From Enoplolaimus lenunculus (taxonomy: Eukaryota > Nematoda > Enoplea > Enoplida > Thoracostomopsidae): 64,000 nucleotides of DNA. Numbering within the stretch: position 1 is the stretch's first letter; every line of letters begins with the position of its first letter. The translations under genes and the position numbers were made by a program. Positions 36,801 to 48,800 of the stretch are shown piece by piece. Location of the stretch: NCBI GenBank assembly GCA_030248215.1, contig JASANG010002941.1, forward strand, positions 1 through 64,000. Reading direction: 5' to 3'. The notes below the pieces were generated by a model, which saw only the letters and a program-made list of their open reading frames with translations, ran no database searches and was not told where the DNA came from.

Positions 36801-39800
36801 CTTCTCCATTCCAATTGAACATATCCGTGACTGATGGGTTTTATGCAGCGTACGCCGATGTCACAGTAACTTTTAAGCTAAACCCTATTGGTCCCCCGCT
36901 GAGTGGAGGTAATCATGCCGGAATTAGAGGCCAAGTCCCATGGTCGTGGCCCAAATCTGCGCCGACAATCTTTGACGTACCAGAAAATTCTGGCAGCCGC
37001 TCAGGTTATCGTGTTGCCAGGCTTGATTCGCTTTTTATGATGTCATCATCACAATCATCTGTTCAAGGTTTGGGGACGTCACGTGATTCGTATCTAAGTG
37101 AAGTTGGTAGCAAAGGAATGTATGGCTTCGGACGGGGAACGGAGTATCGCCATAATGGTAAGGGTCGAGATGAAGCGATTAGGGCTGGACTTGCGGCCGA
37201 TGGCGTACAGTTTGTGTTTGGGACCGACTCAATCGCTACGCAGAAGTTTGTACTTGATATCGAGACAGGTAAGTCATTTGATCAATTTTTTTGTGAAATA
37301 TACTATTGCTTTAGGGTGTCGGATGCCTGGTAGCAATTTTCAAAAACGTCGCATAAATGAATTAGCGATGATTTTCAGGGATGGGCGGTCTCGGTCTCGA
37401 CAAGTCTCGGAATTTGGCTGGTCTCCGTATAAAGAGGTGAAAAAGCGATACGCACTCACAAAAATTTTGCTTACATCACAGCTTTGGCCCGGAAGTATTT
37501 GCGCATTTCACCTACCAACGCAGACAGCGAACGATTGTGGCTCACCGCTACCTGGTTATACAACGATCTGAGAAATAGAATGACCCCTCCGGTTAGCCAA
37601 AATTCTATCAAAATTCTATTTTTGAGAGAAGACCCAAAATACTTTGATTTTATTGTGACAAAGCGCAAACAGTTGAATATATATCTGAATTAGGATTGTA
37701 TCGAGCGTCTGTTGAGACAGTGTGATTTGTCCCGAGCCTGTTCGAAGGGACTGGCTACAGTAGCTAACTGAAAAATAATGTAAAATAAATTTTTGCTGCG
37801 ACTTAGTTTAATTGTATAGCGTGACAATTTAAAGCAGATAAAAATATTTAAAAGTTGAGTTAAAAAATCTTATTTTTATTTTCGGTAACGGTTAAAAATT
37901 GACCGAGACAGAGACCAAAAGTCTCGGTCTCGGGTCTCGGTAGGTTGGCTCTCGGTCTCGGTTTCGGTCTCGCTTTTTTGACCGAGACCGCCCATCCCTG
38001 ATGATTTTTAGTTCTTTGAATCTAAACTAAAATCAGTTATTGAGAAGTTAACTCTTCAAAAGCAATAGATTGATGATACAGAATTTTTATACAACGTATC
38101 ACAACAAGTAAGATTATAATATAAATTTTAAAATTCCGATTGATTATGCAATCGGAATCGGAATTTCGGTTGCACCCTTCTCCAAGTTGATGCTAAACCC
38201 GTTGTAGATGTGTCTTTTAGAGATTTCTGTAAACGAACCTTGTTTTGTGTTCACCTTGAAGATTGCACAGTTCGCGATAATTTGGGTACAAAATACAGCT
38301 TTGCTTGATTCCATCTTGTTTACCAAGCATTTCAGAGGCAGAGTTTTGAGAGTATCTGTGGGGCTGTTATTTTGCTTATAAGAATTGAAATTAAATTCTT
38401 CAAGTTAACTCTTTGTGAATAATTGGTCGTCTCCAATCCCAACAACTCGGTCCGTAAAGGCTTACGGGACACGGATACATGCATCAGCCGGTAAAAATTT
38501 GTTTTAGACTGCTTTATCGTTTTCATACTGATCAGGTTATTTTCAGGCGAGCTTCGAGCGACATCTGCACTCGATACTGAAACACGCTCGGTTTGGTCGT
38601 TTCCGATTGGAGCTGTAAATAAGATATCTGGTGATATTGCGTGGCAACCAGTAGTAACAGTACGTGCAGTCAATGCGAATGATAATGGGCCGCAGTTTGT
38701 CGCACGCGAGCATCACATTGTTGTTCGCGCAAATGAACCAGTTGGCAGTGTAGTATTGCAGGTAAATTACAAGGTGCAGTTGAATGTATTATAGTCAGGG
38801 TGTAACCGGAATTCAAAAATACCGGACACCGTTGTTGAAAAAATAACTTTTATCACAATTTCACTTCAAATATTGCCACTGTACTTTTTTTAAGATATTT
38901 CATCAAACATGTATGTAGCGTTTGGCTCGTTAAATCAAAACGTTAGACTGTCATTTTAAAGAAATTCTCAGATGTTTGTAATATGCGAAAAATTTGACAA
39001 AGAAGATTAATTTAACTTTATTATCAATGCCGAGAATGCCGGTTTCTATGAGGAAACTGTTTCAAAATTAGACTTGGGCTGTTATATTTAATTTATTATT
39101 AAATACAGACAGCATTATGGTTTCGGTAATGGCAATTGGACATATAGCGACGACGCTGTCGGGTTACATTCTTTTTCGCGCAGAATACACACAGATGCTT
39201 ACATACTTTTGCATAAGAGAATTATCTTTTTCAATCTGGGTTCTATGGACTGATGCAGTATTAGAATAGGCTTGTTAAATCTAATTGCTTCCGGCGCTTC
39301 TAGTATCGTGCGGCATAGTATGCGAATTACCATACCGGTCATAATTTTTAGACTCGCGGTACTTCTGATTTGTAGGTATTAGCAATCGACGCAGATAATG
39401 ACGACGCTGTTGAGTATTCATTGTTCACTCCTGTAAATCGGGGATGGAACGATGTACACAAAGCGCTTGCGATTGACAGAACAAGTGGTGATATCAAAAT
39501 TCAAGGCCATTTGGATAAATACGGTTAGTTTATTGGAGTATATACATCAATTTGCATATATTGCGGCATTGTTCAAATACCTACTTTATGAATTTCCATT
39601 ACCGATTTCCGCCATTGTTGCGTCGCTTTATTTAAATTTGATAACACTAAATTTGAAATTTGAAAATTAATCAAAACAAAATCAATTTTATTTAGCTGGC
39701 AATACATTTTCATTCTTTGTTCGCGCGACTGATCGCGGTAACCCGCCGTTGCGGTCTGAAGTTGCTGTCGAAATTCGCATACTTCCTGCTACAGCATCGT

Positions 39801-42800
39801 CTTCTAGTAGCAGCAGTGGAGGTTTTCAAGCGCTACCCGGACTCGGTGCTATATATGGTCGCCACCGGTTACATTCGTTTACGATTCCTGAAGATGCGAC
39901 GATTGGAAAATTGGTGGGCAATTTGAGTATTGCTGAAACAATGGCTGCTGTGCTGCCGTTCACAGTTCCTGGTGAGATTGATGTTCAGTATGAAATGTTG
40001 GATGGGCCAGCGGGTTCGTCAACTACGGCACGGGGACACGGTTCCACCGTTGAGAAAAAGAAGTCCCCAGCAGCTTTAAATTCGGCGTTTCGTGTGGATG
40101 CTAAAACTGGTTCGATTTTTACTGCTGCTCAGCTGGACTACGAGACGGCGTCGTTTGTGGTGTTTTATGTCGAAACTCGGGGAAAGGTTGGTAATAGTCA
40201 AACAAAGTTTGATTAAGATTTCTGAGATTTCCGTCTATGTATAAGGGAATGTAATGCAGGTTAAGGCCGTGCGCGTCGGACATGTCGATTTAAAGTTTGA
40301 GTGGCAACATTTCTGCTTATTTGTGAAGAAAATTTGCTTGTTAAGATGGTTTATTGCAAGTCAAGCTATTTCGTTTTTTGGACTTTGGTTTGATAAATAT
40401 CAAACGGGGTCTTTGTGGTAGCAACTGGAAAAGCTCGTAATACCAATGTGCAAAAATCACAAAGGCGTTTTTTGACTGCGAAATTTTCTCTTTTAATAAT
40501 GTTTGATTGTTTGTAGGATTGGCTTATTACAACTCGCGTTGAGGTGTCAGTATCAGACGTAAATGACAATGCACCGACGTTTGTGTCAGCAATAATTGAA
40601 CGGGCTGTTGCGGAAGGTCTTCCTGGAGGCACCAGGATATATAAATTAAGTGCTGGTGATCCTGACGAAGGCAGCAACGGCCGGATTCAGTACTCGTTAG
40701 AGGTAAGTGCTGCATTTCCTTCCCGTTCAAGGTATCTGAAATTTGTATCCAAAGGCGGTAACAAAAGCTGCGGCCCTGGCGGAGTCTTCCCTGCCCCAAA
40801 ATGTCTTACAGACAGGTCAATTTTAGTTGGGAACGTTGAGTTATGTCTACTTGAAAACAATCTAAAGCTCAGGCTCCGCCGAAATAATATTTCTCGGAAC
40901 GCTAATATATTTATCTGTTTACTAATGCACACGGCTTTGTGAAAGCATTAGGTTACCATTACAAGCTGGTTGGTCCTCTTGATGTTGTCATTTTTATACG
41001 CACATGTGTGTATGCGTGCGGCTGCCGGGTTAGATCAGTTGCAATTCTGAAATGTGCGGTGTATTATTTGTCATTTGGTAACAGGCTTTTCATGACCAGA
41101 GCATGCCATCTGAGCATCTGAAATTCATTAGCTGAAAAGAGCTGTTGGAAAAGCGTAGTAATTTTTAAGTTTTTAAATTTGTGTTTCAAAGTTTGGTGAC
41201 GTACCTGTAATATTGATTGTTTTACAACCTCTGAACTGTGCCAGCTGATTGCCTGGATTGAACACAGTTGCAACAGCAGAAAATATTTTGAAGTGTTAAG
41301 ATTTTTAGACAAAAATTTTAAGCCTTATCACCAATGTTGGTAGTTGCACAACCTCAAATATTAATAGATTTGCATGAAAGAATTCTCTATCCATATCATA
41401 TTATCATTCCAGCCTTCGACGCAAAATCGTTCAATGCCTTCCACTGATGACTTATTTGCAGTTGATCGGAACACCGGCTGGGTATCGACTATTGTGCCTC
41501 TCGATCGTGAATTGACCAAAGAATACGAAATAGTTGTGGCCGCGCGAGATGGCGGAGGTCTTTCCGGTACTACAACGCTGAGAATTGTTGTCGCAGATGT
41601 CAATGATAGCCCACCATTTTTTCGCTGGGTTGAAGCTCTGGTTTCAGGGTCACGTATTGCTGAAACTTCCGATGGAAATCGTGCAAGCCCTGGCGGTGAC
41701 AGCAGTGATATTTTGAGCCAGTATTCCTTAGTTGTAAGCGAGGATACTGTACCTGGAACGGTGCTGGCACGTCTGGTAGCGAGTGATGCAGATACTGCGC
41801 CGAACAACATAACAAAGTTTTGGATTGTAGGCGGCAATCAACAAGGTATGCTTAAGTTTTAAGTTTTTGAATGTAGCCTTCCAATGACATACACATGTGT
41901 AGCGTTTTGTGATTCCGATAAAGGAAGTTTGGAAGTTATATTTTTTATTTTGGTTGAAGATTTTTTCATCGGATTTCCATCGTTTTGCAGTTTGATGCTC
42001 AAAGCGAATTAGTTGGAGCCGTGAAACGTCAAGTTGGACGTTTTTGATATTATCAGACGATTTAGTAAAGTGGGAAATTCAAGAACGACTAAAGCATAAA
42101 TCAATGCTATCTCAATGGGTTTCAAACATATATCGGTGACAGCTACTATCTTAACAATTAGTGTTCACAAATTTACAACTTTATATTTACTCATTCAACG
42201 CTGTTGTAAAACCTATCGTTAACGTACGATATTGCGTGCTGATCAACACATATTAAAGAGAGGAAAGAAAAGTGTGTAATTCTGATAATTTATATTTGCG
42301 TTCTCGCAGTGCGTCAAAGAATTTTAGGCGACTTTGCCTTGCGTCCGAAATCTGGCGAGTTGTATTTGGTTAATGAACTCGATTTTGAAGTGACAAAGTC
42401 GCATTCGATTGAAATTATCGCTAGTGACGGATTGTATAGTGCACCATTAACTATTACAGTTGACGTAACAGACGCGAATGATAACTCACCCCGATGCGAA
42501 GCTGTAAGTTTTTGTCATCAGTGTCATAAAAAGTGTGCTAGCCCACTGTAATATTAGTTTTGATTTTTAAAATAATTTTGGCTGAATACAGGGTTATGAA
42601 AGTTTTTGTCCATATTTATTACGAACAGTGTATTAACTCGTGTTGGGTTTGTGTATGGTTTAGTGTAATCAATTAAAACCGAAATGTTTGAAAACGTAAA
42701 GCATGCATTTATTCAATATACAGGCAAGATGTGTCGTGAATGTTATAGGAGTTTACATCGGTGACATTATCAGAAGATTTAGAAGTTGGAAGTGAAGTTT

Positions 42801-45800
42801 ACCGCCTAGTTGCAAGCGATGTAGACATTTCTAGCGTTCTCAGCTATGAAATTGTTGGTTCAAACCGGTTCAATATTAGCGATAAAGGTGAGTGTGACTT
42901 TGAATAATTAATAACAAAAATATAGAATAAAAACTTGTCTTGCGAATTAATTTCACTGTACTTATGGTAGTTTTTGTTTTAAATAATAATAATGTCTGTA
43001 TACTCAAAGATGAATTTGTGTGGAGCGGACGTTTTGCTCGGTTTGAATTTTCTATATGCAGTAGTCTTTTTGCTATATGAAAGCTCTAACTTACTATCGG
43101 CAGAATATGCAGATCGGCTACCATTGATATATAACAACGCGTTTTTCAATTATTATTATTGTACATTTCCGAATTTAGTTCTATGTGTTTTACGTTATGA
43201 TGCGTTTAAAGTATGTAAGCACAACTTTATCAGATTTTAATAAAGACAAACATTCTCATGAAAGTTTTCTTTTAGGTATTGTAACGTTAGCTGCGAGTCT
43301 GGACTATGAAACCACGCATATTATTGATCTAAAGCTTGTCGTTTCGGACGAAGCTGGTTTGGGCGGCCAAACGACGGCGCCGAAGTTACTCGAAGGTGCT
43401 CGTATCAGTGATGCCACTGTGAATGAAGGCATATTTCATGGTTGCTCAACCATGCTTCGTGTGTTCGTTAGTGACATCGATGACGAAAGCCCATCCTTTG
43501 ACAAAGCAGACGGTAGCCTAGATCATGCTGCTATCGCCGAAAATGTTGAGAGTCGTAGTTTGATATCGAGAGTCCACGCGACTGACCCAGATACAGGTTC
43601 GACGTATTCTCAAAAAGCTGGCGCATCTACTGCTAGTTAGCGATAGATTTCTAAACAAACAAGTTATAACATTTGCTATACAAAAGTTATCACATCGATA
43701 GTCTTTTACTAACCAATCTTTTACCATGGTGTACGTACACTAAGTCGGAATATTGTCAAATGCCTGCGATGTACAGCCAGTTAGAATGTTGTGTTGCTTT
43801 GTGATGTGCAGGAAATGTACTTTTCCTGATTTTATACGTGAATATGTGAAAGACTGATTAGTGAAACGTTACGTATTGTGAATTGTAAGCTGTGTATAAA
43901 TGGTTACTATTCAAAGTGATTGCAAAATTTTCCTGTCCTAACGTTTGAAAAGCAATGGAACACACCGTAATTTTTCTGCTACAGCGGATTGGCTCATTCT
44001 GTGGCTTGTTTGCGTGAAGTAATATACAATAGCCTGGAACAATGTTCAAAATACATGTTGTATTCTCGTTCAAGTTTGAATAATATAAATTATGGTTTGT
44101 AGGGCTTGGCGGTCGGGTAGAATATTCTTTGCAATCCACTTACGATGACCGATTTTATGTTCATCCGCAAACTGGAACAGTTTTAGTGGTAAAACCGCTT
44201 GATCGTGAAACAAAGGCGCAATATAATTTGACTGTAATCGCATCAGATGTGTCAAAGAAGCATAGAGCTAAAAGTTAGTTATTTTGTAATGTACTTTTGT
44301 TTGTGTCGGAACCCTACTCAGTAGACGCATATCAGGCTATGACCCTTATATTTCATAACTACCATTGCAATTCAGTTATTCTGTTATCAAAATTAAAGAA
44401 CTTGATGTAGAATCGTTTAAACTACTTAAAGTGGAACGGTTTAACTCTGAAAACGAAAGCAGAATGGTTTCATTTTCGTCCATAGCGAAAATTTTCTTGT
44501 GAATTTTGAAAATTCTTTGCGGTAAAAAATTAAAAATATACATATCTTGGTAAAGACAGAAATGATTACGTAAATCGGACGAATGTTATTGTAGCTACTG
44601 TCACTGTCGATGTTACTGATGTGAATGACAATCCACCACAGTTTACACAAACATCCTATCGTGTGTCGTTATTTGAAAATGCAACACGAGAAGCGTTAGT
44701 GACACAAGTACGGGCCCTAGGCGTCGATTCTGGCGACAATGCTAGAGTGCGCTATGCCCTTGATCGTGGAACAAGTGCTGGAACGAAATCTGGGCAATCG
44801 GAACCGTTTCCGTTTACAATTACACCAGAAACAGGTAAATGTCTAGCCTGGATGATATTGGAAAGGTACATTTGTTTGAAATTTTTCTTCATGCTTTTAG
44901 CTTCAAAGATATTATTTTAAAAGCTATTATATTTGTAGTGTGGTTTTTAATTTTAAGACCGGATCTTTGGATATTGCGCTTTGAGCTCACGATGTTTAAT
45001 TATATGTATCTTTGAAGTATCATATTTTACTAGAAGACGTACATTTCAAGCAACAGTTATGTGTAATTTGTCATTTTTAAGATATTATTTAGGTTAAGCA
45101 AGTACTTAAGTCACAGACCAAATTTGACGTACTATAGATTAACAGTTCATCCATATTAACCTTGGTCTAACTGAGATTATCGCATCATGGTGCTTTCAAA
45201 ACAATGGTTTTCTGCTTATGGCGCTGCGGGATATTTGCTGTTCATATTTACTTAAGCTGGCGATTCTGTAAGCACTTAAGCATAACTTAAGAAAATACTA
45301 ATGTAAGATTTTAGAAACCCGACCAATGACGCTGAAGTATTTACATTCTTCAGGTGTTATTCTGCTAGACGGCGAACTTGATTACGAGCACACGCCAAGG
45401 TATGTATTTACGGCAGTAGCGACAGATGCTGGCAAGCCTCCGCTTACTTCACGCGCAGAAATCGTTGTGGATGTGATTGACGTTAACGACAATGAACCGA
45501 AATTTGATTCGCCTCGGTTTGATGTTGCAATCGCTGAAGATACATCGATTGGAACTGAAATTATAACGGTACGTTGTTGTGTTGTTGAGGCAATGATATT
45601 GTGTAAATTTAGGGTACTGTAACCGGAGCCGGATAGCGAATTTTCCGAATGAGCATGATTTCAACAGATTTATAACGAGGCATGGAGCCGGAGCTAAAAC
45701 TGTCGATGAACCACATGGTTGGTACAGGTAGTGTTTCAAAATAAACAGTGTTTGTTGTGAGAATAATTTGTGTTTCTGCAGCAACAGACGTTTTTGTGTA

Positions 45801-48800
45801 ATGGTGGAATAGAACATGGATAGTACAAGCAGGACTCGTGAGACGTTTCGCGGCGCAAAAATTTGAGTTTTGCAGGATATTATGAATTGAAAATATGATG
45901 TTTCGTGATTCTTTTATTCAGGTTTTGGCTACTGATGCGGACACGCAGTCGAATTATGCAAAAATAACGTATTCCTTGCTACCTGCTGTTGGCGGTACAG
46001 CCGCTAATGATGAGTCTGCCGTGTCGCAGCTGAACATTGATTCAATGACAGGACGTGTCACATTACGGCAACCCTTGGACCGTGAACGTGTAAGTTGAAC
46101 AATTTTAAACCAGAATATGGTATTTTATTTATGCGATTTGAAGATTTCTTCGAGTTCAGTTGTGTTTAAACCGATTAAGTTCGGAATCATCGAAATTTAA
46201 TATTGAGTTCTAACCCAAAATTTGTGGTTATATTTCAGTAAAGGCTTGTTGTTGCTTTATTTAGCCACCAAGGTTCCCACAAAAAACAGACTGGAGCGGT
46301 GCTGATGTGAGTGAAAAAACCTAAACTAATCGTATTGACAACACGTTGTGTCATGTTCCGTTTCAAGAGCATAAATTTTGAGATTTATTCATCGTTTTCG
46401 TGTGCAGTTTTTCGCCCAATTTTCAGCCTTTTTGTTAAAGTTATAATATTTGCGACACTGCCTGACATTATTATTGAGCGAAGCGTTTTATGTTTTTGAC
46501 ATTATTATTGAGCGAAGCGTTTTATGTTTTGTACTTGGGGGTCAAAAGGTGGATGTCCGTCCGTTCGTCTGTCCGTCTGAAAAGAATCTCAGGAACGGAT
46601 CAACCGATTTTGATAAACGTTTTTTGTTTGAAAGCCAATTATCCTGGTGTGTTAACCTCGCATTGGGGTATTGAAATTTTAAGCCCTTATTTAGTTACAG
46701 GCTAATTTGCCTAATTAATTAAGCCTAAATTTGAACATTCTACAATATTTCACTAATTATTACAGTTAGAAGCAATCTAATTTTAGCATTAAAGGGTTTT
46801 TGGGTGCGAGGAATCTGCATAGACTGTTTACAAACCTCCAAAACCGATAATTGAGCAGTTAGGTAATAGATAATTTGCATATTAGCATAGCTTATAAGCC
46901 TGAATTAGGAATTTTTACAATATTTCACTAGCTATTAAGGTTAAAAGCAATATAATTTAAGCACTAAAGGGTTTTTAGGTGCGAAAAATTTGAGTACATT
47001 GTGTACAAACCTCCAAAGCCGATAATTGAATAGTTAGCTAATAGCTAATTTGCATATTAGCTTAATTGACAAGGCAAAACTAGGACTTTTTTCAAATTAT
47101 TTCAATAATTATTAGCCTTTACTGAAGGTTTTTTGGTGCGAGGAATCTGTATAAATTGCTTATAAACCTCCAAAACCGACAAATGCGCAATAAATGTAGT
47201 CCCACTACGACTGGTATATTCTAGTTCTCAATGGAATTTCATTTCACTATCTCCACTAACCATTGGGCTTCAAAGGAGTTTTGAACTGGCGACAAGATTT
47301 ATTTTGTTATAGGTTGAAAAATTTGCTGTAATGATTGAAGCTCGTGATGGCGGACATCCTGCATTGTCTGGAAGAACGAAATTAGTCGTTGAAGTCACAG
47401 ATATCAATGATAATGCACCCGTGTTCGAGAATTGTAATATGACGACCGTTGTACAGGTAAGCATAGGACAATGTTGTCTTATAGGTAGGAAAGTTGTGCG
47501 AAGGATTACTTGCTGTTCCCAGTGATTTTACATTTTCTCAGATACCACAAAAACGCGCAACCTCGTTTTAATGCATTGTCCTATTTCACAAGCAACCGTG
47601 TGTTATGACTCAGTGTTGTAAAAGAAAGTCCATGCTGATATTAAGCTGATTGAATAAATATATAATGTGCTCAAAAGTTTACTCATTTGCTTCTTGTTGC
47701 GAAATTTTGTTACTTCAATTTAAAAAAATTAGAGGAACAGTTTATGATCAGAGTGGGGTGCGATCTGAAAGCAGACTAAAACATTGGTTGCTAACAGGGT
47801 GCGACTGGATATCCGGTTCCGGGTTTAATATCCGGCAAAAACTGATATCCGTATCCGGTTCCGGTATCCGGTATAAACCTAACGGATACAGGATATTTAC
47901 GGCTGTGGTGCCGAATATGATAAAACAACTGTGTACAAGTGAGCGTCTTTAACATCTTGCTGTGATTAGATTGCTGGGTAAGTCTAGAAGTTCAAGTTTT
48001 GCTAATTTTCTGCTACTTATATTATTTTAACATATACAATTAGAATATCCGGTTCCTGTTCCAGTCAAGGGTAAATTAATATTTGATCGCATTTTGGTTG
48101 CTAATTCAGGAAACCGCTTCAATCGGTGATGTTATTCTGGCAATGGGCGTCTCTGATGCGGACACTTCGCCAAACGGGGCTCCGTTTACATTTAAATTGA
48201 CTGGTCGTGGAGCGGATCACTTTGATGTTACCGCAGATGGTCGGGTTAAAGTCAAACACGAGCCCAGTGTTGCAATTGGCGTGTATCGTTTGCGGGTAAT
48301 TAAAAACGGGGCAGGAATTACATTTTATCATAGCGTAATACCATTACTGTCAAGATAGAGTACCTGCTGTTTTGTTTGTGATGTTTCGTTTCATCTGGAT
48401 TTTACTAAATATCGATAAACTAAGCCGAAACATTTCAAGTTATTAATGATCTTTCAAAGGTACTCATTCAACAGCTCTGCTGGAATGTTTTAGATCTCTG
48501 TGCGCCAGGGTGCAACCGGAATTACAATTTACCGGAACCGGAACCGGAACCGGAATTTGAAAATTTTACCGGAACCGGAACCGGAACCGGAAAATGAAAA
48601 ATGCATTTCACCAAAAATTTCATTTTAATCTTATTTTTTGCTCTATTATTTGTGAAATAACCTTAGTCGAATATAGGTATTTATTTTATTTGTTGTATTT
48701 TAGATTTTCATCATCGACTGAAGTGAAATCCACCATCAATGGCTTATATTCGGAGTACAAGTAGCTTTCAAAAGAGATTCTTAAAAATTAGCAAAGTTAA

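Larger units (their letters stand above)
42888..44594. other. Introns 28, 29 and 30: no gene recognised
   Basis: Apart from exons 29 and 30, the intervals 42888-43275, 43597-44102 and 44274-44594 show no domain, repeat or structure that I can support. Confidence 0.4.

Noticed and set aside
40187-40190. Donor GTAATA at 40191 for exon 24
   Set aside because: It would shift the frame against exon 25; the GTTGGT donor at 40187 keeps phase 0.
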